DNA from: Artemisia argyi
Lineage: Eukaryota; Streptophyta; Magnoliopsida; Asterales; Asteraceae
Assembly: GCA_030686995.1 (NCBI GenBank)
Contig: CM060684.1
Location: forward strand, 13,997,897-14,061,896
Direction: 5' to 3'
Length of the DNA: 64,000 bases
Shown here piece by piece: positions 32,899 through 44,617 of the stretch (position 1 is the first letter of the stretch; every line of letters starts with the position of its first letter). Both the position numbers and the translations under genes were made by a program. The notes below the pieces were generated by a model that saw nothing but the letters and a program-made list of their open reading frames with translations, ran no database searches and was not told the DNA's origin.

Positions 32899-35800
32899 AT
32901 GGAAGAACAAGTAGCAGCAGTACATCATCAAAACCAAGAAGAAGAAATCAATAAAGATATAAAATCAGAAATTGAAGAAGAAACATTAATAAATTTCCTT
33001 GATTCATTATTTGGTATTAATCGATTCGTTATCCAACACTCTTCTTCGTCAAGTAATTCATCATTTATCATTTCTTTTTCATAAATGGGCTGTTTGTTTC
33101 GCCTTATATAGCTGCCTTATGGCTTATTTGGTTTTGGGCCTCTTCTTTTGTGCTTATTTTGCAACTTTTTGGTTTTGTTTAAGCTTATATGTGGCTTATG
33201 AGCTTATTTGTTTTCCGGCGCATATTTCTTAAGTCCCAATTTTTTTTTGGCTTATTTTGAGACATGTGGGCAGTTTATTATATCAATAAACTTATATAAA
33301 CCCACATGTCTCAAAATAAGCCGGAAAATTAGGGGGCTTATGAAATATAAGCCGAAATCAAATAAGCTCATAAGCCCACATATAAGCTTAAACAAACAAC
33401 CCCTTTATATAAGCTTATTCTGACATAATTAATATATATAAGCTGGAAAGTTTCAAAATAAGCCACAAAAAGTGAGCTTATGAAACATAAGCCAAAAACC
33501 AGATAACTTATAAGCCTGCTATATAAGCCGAAACAAACACCCCCTTAAGCTTATTTGCCCGGCTTATTCAACTTTTGAAAAACTCATAAGCCAAAAAGTT
33601 TGAGCTTATAAACAACAGCACCCAATCCCGCTGTAGCCTAGTATTGGGGAGTTAGAATGTAGACAGATTATACCTCTAGTAAACCCAAAAGTTTGGAGAT
33701 TGCTTCAAAAATTTAACAAGGCGGCGAAATAAGCTGAAACAAACACTGCCTTATTTATGCTTGCCCCGAAACAAACTTATTTATTTTCCAATTTTACTAC
33801 TGGTTGTGATGTGCTTAGGATTGTTTTTGGCTGCGTTTTGGACAAAAAGAACTGGATTGTGTTTTGGGCTTTTAATAATCCTATGTAATTCAGGGATGCT
33901 TGGAATTAGCAGGTGCTCGCTATTCAATGGGCGCTTCACGTGTAAACACCGCATTGCTTAACCTTCAACCCCATTCTGCTGCTACCACTGTAGAGATTAC
34001 TCACCACCAAGATGGTACCATCTTCTCTTTAACCTTAACCACACATATCTTCCATTTAATATTTTCCACAGCCATTCTTGCTCGATTAGTTTGTTCACAT
34101 AAGGCACACCCTAAGTATTATTTCAGAATGTAGGATATATTCACGAATCACGAGAGATAACTATCGAGCCTTTTTGTGAAAATGTCATCTAGTTGTGTAA
34201 TGTCCTGTATATTCACCTTCCATGGCAAAGGTTAAGAGGGTGTTTGTTTAAGCTTATACGTGGCTTATGAGCTTGTTTGTTTTTCAGCTTATATTTCACA
34301 AGCCTCAATTTTCCGGCTTATTTACTTATATAAGCCCATAAGTCTCAAAGTAAGCCGGAAAATTGGGGCTTATTAAATATAAGCCGAAATCAAATAAGCT
34401 CATAAGCACACGTATAAGCTTAAACAAACACCCACTAAAAAAGTTGACAGTAGTAATAAGCCAAAATGAAAGATGAAATTCCTATTCATCAATTTGGTTC
34501 GGTATATGTTTCATCTCTAATGGGTATGTGTAAAATCAAAATTGTAAAAAGTAAATGGGTCAAAGTGTATTTTCATCTTATTCAGAAATTTTGATTTTTA
34601 TTGAAATAATATCGATTTTCTAATCGTATTTGGTACACTGATTTTATAGAAAATGTCTGTTGTGTAATCGACCTGATTCAATATTAATGAAGGATCTGCC
34701 CGTTGGACCTTAGTTTTGCAACTTTTTTATATAAGCTTATTCCGACATAATAAATATGTATAAGCCGGAAAGTTTCGGAATAGGCCACATAAAGTGAGCT
34801 TATGAAACATAAGCCAAAAACCAAATAACTATATAAGCCGAAACAAACACCTCATTAAGCTTATTTGCCCGGCTTATTCAACTTTTGAAAATCCAGAAAG
34901 TTTGAGCTTATAAATAACAACTGTAGACAGATTATACCTGCCTCAAAATTTTAACAAGCCAGCCAATTAAGCTTAAACAAACACCCCATTCAGCTCCTAC
35001 CACAGTAGAGATTGTGTTTTGTCTCTATATTTCGACAAAAAAAAGTGGATTGTGTTTTGGGTTTAATAATCCTATGTAATTCAGGGATGGTTGGAATCAG
35101 CTGGTGCTCGATATTTGACGGGTGGTTCACGTGTAAACACCGCATTGCTTTACCTTCAACCTCATTGTGCTGCTACCACAGTAGACATTACTCATGACCA
35201 AGATGGTACCATCTTCCCTTTAACCTTAACCACACTTATCTTGAATCATTTGCTCGATTAGTTTAGTATTACAACTTCAGAACGTATGATATGATATGTT
35301 TATATTCTCTATCGAGCCTTTTTGATAAAATGTCATGTATAAGTATAAGTTCACCTTCCATGGCAAAGGCTGAAAAAGTTGACACTAATAATAAGCCAAA
35401 ATGAAAATGCCGGTTCGGTATATGTGTAAAATCAAAATTGTAAAAAGTAAATGGGTCAAGTGTATTTTCATCTTATTCAGAAATTTAGATTTGTATTGAA
35501 ATTATATCGATTTTCTAATCATATTTGCCTATTTGGTACACTGATAATATAGAAAATGTATGTTGTGTAATCGACCTGTTTCAACATGATACATGAATGA
35601 ATGATCTGCCCGTTTGACTTATTGCCAACCCACCCGACCCCCTATTTTTTTCTATCTCTGCCTAAAAGAGACGAAGTAATAGTTCTAGTTTCTTAAGTTT
35701 TAATGTAAACATCGAACTTCGATTCACACAGCCATAGAAATTGGATCTGACCTAGTTTTGCCCGGTAGTTTATGTCCTATTCTTTGGTTCACAAGCAATT

Positions 35801-37869
35801 GCCTTCTTTGAAGGTATAGACTAATTAAAAAACTTTCCTTTGTTAGTTTTGATGACAAGTGAATGGAGATCGGATTGTGAGAAACTTATCAGACACCCTT
35901 TTTTGTTTTCTGAGATATCTAAAGGAAATAACAGTTTAGCTCAACTATTTTGCTTAATTTAAAGAAAAGTTAAGTACTTTTTGTCACTAAAGGGTCGTTA
36001 GATCAGGTTGTAAAGTTTCGGGGGTCAAAATCTAAAGGTCATCATAAGCAAGTTTTAGCTAGTGCACATTGTATAACATGAAAATTTTAAAATCCTTAGT
36101 TACATACTTAGAGATGACGTGATATGTAAATATGAATTATACTGCACATTCTGTGTCCCAGACAATTCAACATGTGACATAATTTTTTAAGAATATGTGA
36201 TTAGTCAAATGTCTATATTGAAATGGTCATCGTTATCAACCAAACTAAATTTTATCTGTAATTTGTGATGGTAGCCTAATAACTTTTATCTAATGTTTAT
36301 GTCAATACGACAACCTTGTCATAGTCGCCCCCAAATGATGATTGATGCAACTTTCATGAGAAGCGGGTACTAAATGATCTTTCAATGTCACACTTATGTG
36401 TTATCTGGTGATTTAGGCTCAGAAATGTCATGCTAACAGGTGTAGAAAAGTGTTAATTAGTTTCACCTCTGTTTTAGGTAGCATCATGACAAAGTCGCCA
36501 AAGTTCAATTTGTGCAAATGGGCATCTCCTGACAATAAAGACCCCTCTTTGGAGAAGGAAAACATCGAGGAAGATGAGCAGTTAAAAGAAAATATTAGCA
36601 GCCAAAGCGATTCTGGTAAACATATGTAATTACCTATATTGCGCACGACAACGGTTTGATAATATTTTATAGGGCAGTGCTTATATTGCTTCATGCAAAC
36701 TGGTTATCATAGTAAAACAACACATAGTAACACGTGTTCCTAATCAAAATCCATGATTTTTCCAAGCTAACTTCACTAATGAGAAATGTCTTTTGTTTCT
36801 CGTAAAGAAGTTCAGTTTGACATCGAAGACTATTTTAACCTCAAATCTTATTGAAAAGCTTGCATCTACAAGCAAGAATTCTCCTTTCATTCCAAATAAG
36901 AGATGTTTCAGCCTTTTGAAACCAAATGCGAACACATTTTTTCCATATACATAATTGATGTTGAGTTTGTTACTTATTTGTAATTTTTTATATCTGTAGA
37001 TTTTTGCAAATTTTGATGATATTGCTAATTCATATTTCTTAAATCCATGATATTTTTTGAAGTCTAACTTCTTCGTTTATCATATGGAAGGATTAAACTC
37101 CAAGAAAAGTTTTAATTATCGCAACTTTATGCGAAGTTTTAATGGAAGGATCTGTTATATTTACTGACTACTTATAAAGGTTTCTTTGTTCATAAAGGAA
37201 ACCAGGAGAGTTCACCGGAAAGCAGCATTGAATCTGTTACTAATGCATCACCAAGAGAAAGCAACGGATCTGAAATCAATGCATCACCATGTAAAATAGA
37301 GAATCCTGTGAGTGAATCAATACGGTTCTGAGTTTGTTTCAACTTTCTTTTCTGACAATAGTAGAAAATACATTTTTGCAAGAACAATCATTAGTTCTTT
37401 TTAACCAACAGTGGAAGTATTGATAATTTGACAAGTAACAACCAAGTTGCTATTTTCATTAAACGAAGAGAGTGTTTCTGCTCTTCAAGTATTTTATGAT
37501 TGTGACTCCCTTGCTATCTTCTTTTTTATGTATGCAGCTTCAGAAAGAACGAGCAAAGGTACTATCAATGTTTGGGACTTTAGTTTCACCCAAGCTTCGG
37601 GCCTCTCAACTTACATTTGAGACAGGTGAATTCAGATAGCTATTTATAGAAATTGTCGAACTCTGAGCATAACGATATCTGTTCTTGTTCATCATTTTTC
37701 CTGACTTGTGTTAAAAATAAATCATTGTTTCCTTTGTTGTGCAGCGCTAGAAACACTTGTAGAAATAGCAAATGCTCGTTCATCTATTCTTAAATCTTAT
37801 GAGGTGTTACATAGGGATATGAAAAGCACCAAGGAATTACAAGTGATAGGGGTCAACTGTTCAAAATAA
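32899..37869 (+). CDS. VMA22/CCDC115-like V-ATPase assembly factor, exon 1 frameshifted
   Basis: Exons: 32899-33052, 33894-34014, 36478-36615, 37198-37307, 37538-37625, 37745-37869. All have GT-AG borders and compatible phases from exon 2 onward. Readable segments: NFLDS, then YLVLIDSLSNTLLRQ, LELAGARYSMGASRVNTALL, FNLCKWASPD, MFGTLVSPKLRASQ, LETLVEIANARSSI. The family helps assemble the membrane sector of the vacuolar H+-ATPase at the ER; this assignment is from memory of plant homologues. The ATG frame reads NFLDS but the conserved YLVLIDSLSNTLLRQ is in another frame of the same exon, with a stop upstream. So a 1-2 nt indel near 33000-33006 (real or an assembly error) breaks the gene. Expected product about 245 aa. 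Exon 2 reads GCLELAG where the duplicate has GW. Confidence 0.6.
33087..33544. mobile_element. MITE cluster with nested foldback
   Basis: Outer termini gggctgtttgttt (33087) and aaacaaacaccccc (33544). An inner hairpin of the same family spans about 33171-33404 (tttaagcttatatgtggctt and its inverse). Rich in repeated ataagc/gcttat words. Superfamily uncertain; no clear TSD was found. Confidence 0.5.
34238..34433. mobile_element. 196-bp foldback MITE
   Basis: Termini gggtgtttgtttaagcttat and the exact inverse ataagcttaaacaaacaccc. The arms extend about 38 bp with few mismatches. Same family as the cluster at 33087-33544. Absent at the equivalent place in duplication unit 2 (near 35370), which provides an empty-site comparison. 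Confidence 0.7.
35085..35205 (+). other. Tandem duplicate of exon 2 of the VMA22-like gene
   Basis: 121 nt, the same length and splice borders (ttcag/GG...GATG/gtacc) as exon 2 at 33894-34014. Translation begins GWLESAGARYLTGGSRVN. Because 121 is not a multiple of three, using both copies would shift the frame, so only one copy can be used in a transcript. Substitutions in the conserved RYSMGASR stretch suggest relaxed selection on this copy. Confidence 0.7.
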
Positions 37870-39505
37870 ACTAATTGAAGCAACGGCATTCACGTGTCGA
37901 GAACAAAAATCGATGCTAAACACTCCAGCTTACACTTCGGATTTTGTTTATCAGATAATGGATCTTGAAATTTTGTGTAATAGTTTATGAACAAAAGATC
38001 GTGGATCGTCTTTGTTTGCAGGAATTGTATTAATATCTGAAATACTAATTTATTCGACTTTAGACAGTTAAGAAATTCTCAAGACACCAATTTCCTTGAC
38101 GTGTTACACACTTTTATGTCATATTGGTTTATTTCGGATACATACCAAAGTATCTTTCAGATATATAACCAGTTTAAGGACACGTGAAATATCCGTTCAA
38201 AGCAAATAAGTTACGTGTATGAATGATCTGGGTACAAAAAATTTTCTACATTGGATTTATGGGTCTTGTTATGGTTCAATGAAACTAATATTTGTTTTAC
38301 CGAAGTATTCCTACGTGGCATTACGTGTCATCACTCCATTCTCTGAACATTTTAATTAATAACCTAAGCTCTGATATCAAAACAATCCATCTCCTCCACC
38401 CGCATCAAAACAATCGCCAAAATCCATCACCGCCTAATTAATTCAATTCTTAATGATGGGGTTCAGATTTTAAAACGCAACATATGATCACAATTTAGCT
38501 GTCAATAATGTGTTAGTGGATTTTTGTATTAGAGTTAGACTTATTTTAGTATTTGTATTAGATTAGGATTGATATAAAGACAAGTGTTTATAAGCTATAT
38601 TAATTGGGTCATATGTATGGTGTCATGAGACTAAAACATTTGTGTTTGTTTGGGGTGAAGTTCTTTGGAGGACATTTTGGTTTATTGCTGGTTTTTCAAT
38701 TTTGGGTTGAAATGTTTTGATCATGTACGTGACAAATGATAGCTCAATTTTCTATTATCGTAAAATGGAGGGACTGGAAGTGAAATTACAGTTGACTTGG
38801 AGTCAACCAACCACTTACCTTTACTCTTTCAAACTCAACTGGAACTTTCATTTTGATAGCATTCAAACATTCATTTCAAAGACTTCCATCCATCTTTTAG
38901 TAACTCGTTGCCTTTTTTATTGTAAGTCATCTTGTATTCTCTTTCCAGTTAATTACGAGTACTTTTTATTGTTTCATTAGTTTTGTATTTGCATATCTTA
39001 TAAAAATTTTAATTATTATTCGATCTAATGCCCCATAACTAATAAACTTATCAAGTGTTGACAACCCGTCTTCCTACTTTTTACTGAGCGATTGACCTTC
39101 TGTGGTTATATGTATATTGGGTTCATATGACGGGTTTGGTCCTTTGATAGTTGGACTGTCGTATTTGTAATTTCGACGACCATTTAAGTTAGTTGTCCTT
39201 TTAGATTTGTGTGGCCCGAATTATATAATAATATCTTGTTTTCACTATCTATCTTTTGCTTGACATGTTTCTACATTCTTTCTTTTTTTAACAGCTAACA
39301 TATATATAAACAATTAATTAGCATGTTTGTCTTGTCTACATGTTACATGGTATAACACAAAAGCACTCACATGTTTGATTGTTTTATGCTCGCTACTGAC
39401 TCATGGATTCTTAATTGGTACTAATTCAGTGTTTCATCTGTATTTTCACTTTTTTCTGAAAACGTTTGCTGTACTTGAAAACGCAGAACAATCTCATTAT
39501 TGACA
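37870..39505. other. Intergenic region before the TNL gene
   Basis: No gene supported. Short frames (e.g. 38717-38980) lack recognisable motifs. A TATA-like tatatataaa lies at 39301-39310, about 195 bp before the TNL start codon, and could be its core promoter. Confidence 0.45.
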
Positions 39506-42500
39506 ATGGCTACTACTTCCATTCCTCATCGGTGGAAATATGACGTCTTTGTAAGTTTTAGAGGTGAAGATATCCGCAAAAACTTCATGGATCATATGTT
39601 CAACGATTTCAAGCAAAAAGGGATTCATGCTTTTAGAGATGATAGAGAGTTGCCTAAAGGAGAAGAGATATCTCCTCAACTATACAAAGCCATTGAAGAA
39701 TCAAGGTTTCTGATAGTTATCTTCTCCAAGAATTACGCTTCTTCAACATGGTGTCTGAGGGAACTTGTCAAAATACTTCAATGCAAGCAGATTGAAGATC
39801 CCAAACATGAGGTTCGGATTATCTTTTATGATGCCAAGCCTGATGTTGTGAGGAAACAAAAAAGGAGTTACGCAAAAGCATTTGCCAAACATCATGTTTC
39901 AAATAGAACAGAGGTGGATAAATGGAGGGAAGCTTTATCCGTGGCGGCTAACTTATCTGGATGGGATCTCCAGGACATGACAAATGGGTAAATTTCATTG
40001 TTTTTGTGTAACTAGTCTTGTAGCTCTACTAAAGCTTAACACTATGTAGTTTCTCTTACTTATTGTGTCTTTGTGGTTAACAGGTATGAGTATAAGTTCA
40101 TCGATTGCATCTCCAAAGACATACTCAAAAAATTATGTGATGGGCCCCTGCATGTTGGTGAAAACCTTGTTGGCATAGATTTCCATTTTGACAAATTAAA
40201 CTTGTCATGCTTCGTTGGGTCACATAAGGTTAATATGCTTGGTATTTGTGGTATAAGTGGAATAGGAAAGACAACCCTTGCCAAAGCTACTTATAACTTA
40301 ATGCATATCCACTTTGAAGGAAGTTGCTTTTGTGAAGATGTCCGAAAACAACAAGACCTAACTCAAGTCCAAATTCAACTTATTGATAACATCATGAAAA
40401 CAAGAGCTTTGAAGATATCGAGTGTCGGTCAAGGGATTATGGTGATAAAGAAGATGATGTCATCGAAGCCGATCCTGCTTGTTTTGGATGATGTAGATGA
40501 TCATGAGCAATTAGAGGCGCTAGCAGGTTCAGCTAGTTGGTTTTGCCCAGGAAGTTTGATAATTTTCACAAGTAAAGATAAACAGTTGCTAAGATCTCAT
40601 GGAGTGGATGAAATCCATGACATGAAATTTTTAGATGAGGATCTATCTCTTGAGCTCTTCTGTTCCTATGCCTTTAAAGAAAACGATTCTTCTATAAAAT
40701 TCAAAGAAGTTTCTGAGAAAGTTGTGAAATATGTGCAAGGTCACCCTCTGGCCCTCAAAGTTTTGGGTCGTTTTTTATATGGCAAAACTGTGGGTGAGTG
40801 GGAAAGTGAACTGGAAAGGCTCAAAGTACATCCAAATGAAAAGATACAAAGTGTGCTTCGTTTAAGTTACGATGGGCTAAACCTCCAGCAGCAAAAGATC
40901 TTACTTGATATCGCATGTTTATTCATCGGAAAAGATAGTGAACTTGTAGCAAGCATACTAGATGGCTGTAACTTTTTTGCAGATACAAACATGAGAGTTC
41001 TAGTTGATAAGTCATTAATCACGATCTCTAGCGATATGTCACTTCAAATGCATGACTTGATTAAAGCAATGGCAAGAGAAATCATTCATGAAGAATCTAT
41101 CATGAGTGGGAAACAGAGGAGATTGTGGATTTCATCTGAAGTTTACAATGTATGGAGTGAAAAGAAGGTAAGTAGTGGTATACAATTCTTTTTTCTCTAC
41201 ATTAAAGTATTAGCAAAATATCCTAATGAAGCTACCTGTTCTTGCTTTTCCAGGTGCCAATAACTGAAGCAGTTGAAGTTCTTGTGCTTTCATTAGAGAA
41301 ATTTAGTCAAAAGGTTCACATAGATGCTAATGATTTTGCACATATGAAAAAGTTGCGGATCCTGAAAATCTATCAAGAGAAAGAAGTATTTGAGCAGAAA
41401 CTTGAATTGAAAGACAACAATGTGATCTTCTCAGGAAATTTGTATTACTTGTCCAATGAGCTAAGCATGTTTTATTGGCATGGATGCCCTTTCAAGTACT
41501 TGCCTTCAGATTTCTATCCAGAAAACATTGTGGTCATTGACCTGTCTTACAGCAACATAAAAGATTTTTGGACAACACCAAAGGTATTTCCTTGTACACA
41601 CATGTTTTCCTATTTGATATCTAATGATCCGATAACTTATCTTCTTTTTTGTTCTATCGATGTCAGTGTTTTAGAAGGTTGAAAGTAATGAAGCTACGGT
41701 GCTGTCGTAACCTAACAACCACCCCTGACTTCTCGGAGATTACAAATCTCGAAGTGCTAAGTCTTGAAGGTTGTGTGAATTTGGTTAGCGTTCATCCCTC
41801 AATTGGAATGCTCAAGAAGCTTGTTGTGTTGAATTTGAGAGATTGCAAACAGCTTAGGATTTTTCCAAACAGAGTGGAAATGGATTCTCTTCAAGTCCTG
41901 AATCTCTCGGGGTGCTTAAAAGTCGACCAACTCCCTGAAGCATTGGGTCGGATCAAAAGCTTGACGGAGCTTCATGTTGACAGAACTGCCATTACAGAAC
42001 TTCCTTCTTTGTCATATCTAGCAAACCTTGAATCATTGTCATTTGGTGGCCAACGGAGTATTCAACCTAGATGGTGGACTTCAATCACTGCTCCTTTTGG
42101 TTTACTACTAAGTAAACAACCACATCCCCAAAGATCAGTTTGGTCATCATTGGAAGGTTTACATATGTTAAAGATACTGAATTTAAGCTACTGCAATTTA
42201 GAACAAGTGCCTAAGAGCATTGGAGGCTCATCATATCTAGAACTTCTATACTTGTCAGGGAACAATTTTACTAGCTTGCCTGGAAGTTTGAGTCAACTTT
42301 CTCATCTTTGGACGCTTCAACTTGATGGTTGCAAGAAGCTGGAAGTGTTGCCCGAACTTCCACCTAGTCTAATAGAAGTGTGTGCATCTGATTGCACCTC
42401 CTTAAGAGAAGTGTCGGGATCATCTAAAGGCCCATTTGGGTTTATTCATGATTTCAGAAATTGTCCGAAGCTGTTTAAGAATGTTACCATAGATAGCGAG

Positions 42501-43193
42501 GGGTCTATATCATCGAAGACTGAGTGTCTTGACTCATCTATAACTTCCCAAGGCTCTATTCACCAGCTTTCTGGTTTCCTTGGGTATTTTGGTGTCCAGA
42601 CTAACAGATGTGAATTCTTCAGGCAAGACACTGACTATTCTTATTTAGATATAGGATATCATGGGAATAGCATGCCAGAGTGGTTTACAAATAGAAGTAG
42701 GGGAAATGATGTAAAGGTAGAATTACCATCAGATTGGTGTTATGATAAGTTTAGGGGATATGGAACTTGTTTTGTTTTCAAGTGCAAAAAGCCTTTCAAA
42801 GGATTTAAATTAGGATACTCTGTAAACAACTTTGATGGAGCTTCTCTGATGACACAAGCCATTCCACTTTCAATTAGGGATTATTTTAAGAAAGAGGTGA
42901 TAGGAGGAATCCAAGATTCATATATGATATGGTTGCATTATACGAAGAGGGATACATGGGGATTGAGATGGGAATGGAACAGATGGAAGGAAGCACAGAA
43001 TTTTGTTAAATTTAGTTTCTTAGAAGATGTTGTTGAGGTGAAGGAGTGTGGTGTAAGACTAATTTCTCATGAAGATTTACAGAAAGACGACGTCACAATC
43101 TTAGGTATGTTCCAAGACCTCCTAATTCCATCACAACATGGTGGGGCCATCAACTTGGGAGGGTATATAACAACGAGCTTCTGGTCTTGGTAG
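39506..43193 (+). CDS. TIR-NBS-LRR (TNL) immune receptor
   Basis: Exons 39506-39987, 40084-41167, 41254-41583, 41667-43193; GT-AG borders and phases agree, giving about 1140 aa. TIR domain at residues 10-160 (YDVFVSFRGED; SKNYASSTWCLREL, containing the Glu that is catalytic for NADase activity in this family). NB-ARC: P-loop GISGIGKTT near 217, kinase-2 LLVLDDVDD, RNBS-B as FTSKDKQLL, GHPLAL, and MHDLI near 482. LRRs at about 550-890. Post-LRR C-JID domain with MPEWFTNRSRGNDVKVELP from about 967. Such receptors detect pathogen effectors and signal through TIR-made nucleotides and EDS1. Start chosen at the ATG giving MATTSIPHRWKYDVFVSF. No stop or frameshift seen. RNBS-B has TSK in place of the usual TTR. 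Confidence 0.9.
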
Positions 43194-44617
43194 TCCAATA
43201 ACAAATGGGTTTGTAACTTTGTAATTTTTAATAGCAACTATAAGTTTGATTTATTAATCGTGAATGTCAAATTTTACGAGTAGTTTTTTGTTAATAAATT
43301 TAAGTTAAAAATAATAAAAATTATTTACTTTATTTGTAGTAGACACCCACCCACTAGGTGTTCGATGAAATGCATAAAAGGTAAATTTATCAACCCAGAT
43401 AATTGCTGCAAACAACCTAAACACTGCAACATGATTTTGCATTTACATATTCAATATAAGAGATAACCAAACATCCCATATGAAATGGAATTTGAGTACT
43501 GAACAGAAGGTATACTTCTGAAGATTGATTTCCCTACAAGTTACCTAGCTACAATTCATTCAAATATCACACTTTATCTCCCTTCCAGGATACCAATTAT
43601 AAGTGTGCAATGATATACTAAAACCGAAAGAATCTTTCTTAAATTCTAGATGAAAGAGTGATAAAATAAACAGAGTAAATAAGTTACAGGTTTTCCGATT
43701 GATTAAGAAGCAGTGAGTAATGGAAGCTCAAGTTAGAATTCTACTCTCAAATCACAATTTAAGTAATACACGTGGGTTGACCCTAAATCAACTTCAAATA
43801 CCACTTCTAATCCATGTAAGTGCATGTGTTCTGCTATGATATAAATACGTTTTCAAGTCATGCAATACCTATTGCTTGATGAATATCTCTGCGTCGACGT
43901 TATCATGTAATCATAAATTTTGGCGAACAATCTTTATCGATTATACGTTTCCCATGACAAAAACTTTACGGGTGGCAAGAATTTTTGGGAGCACTAATTG
44001 ACCAAATGTAACTTGGACGATACCAATTGCACTCCAAAGTCCAAAATCAAGGAGACCGCAATGCTACTTTCATCACAAAAAGGCATTGATGCAGTGTGTG
44101 TGCATAAATAAAAAATAGGATCACCAGGAGGAAAGGTGAAATCCGGAGTGGAGGCATTGATGTAGGGGCATCAACAGTATCACCCCTGTTTGTATAACAA
44201 GTCCAACAATGCGCAAAATGCTTTCTCATGATAATTTTCTAAGACAAGCCAATCCATAGTTGGTGCAACGCACAATATCAAATTTGACTACACCTAATTC
44301 CAGCCTACCTCCTCTTGGCATATGACTTGTTAATTACCAATAAAATGTTTAAACTTTAGCGTACATTATTTTTACAATAAACATCTAACAATCAAAACCA
44401 AATATTTATAGTAACTGAAATCCAAAATTAGAATTTCTGGTCAGAGTTACACCAAAGAAATATCGTAAAGTTCCCATGCAATGGAATCAAAGACAAGCAA
44501 GTGATACAAACAGACTATCAAACCGGTAGGAAAAAAAAATACATGGTAATCCCCATACCCATCCTTCCTGAATACAAAAACCCTCTTCACAGTATAATAA
44601 CACCACCAAACTCCAAA
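43194..44617. other. Intergenic region between convergent TNL and EH genes
   Basis: AT-rich, no supported gene or repeat pair. It must hold the 3' ends of both genes. The short minus frame at 44047-44229 is not supported. Confidence 0.5.

Larger units (their letters stand above)
33409..35640 (+). repeat. Intronic tandem duplication (two diverged units)
   Basis: Unit 1 about 33409-34727 and unit 2 about 34728-35640 share long collinear stretches, e.g. gtagacagattatacct, ccttccatggcaaagg and gatctgcccgtt. Each carries one copy of exon 2. Unit 1 is longer partly because of a 196-bp MITE (34238-34433) absent from unit 2. Confidence 0.7.
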
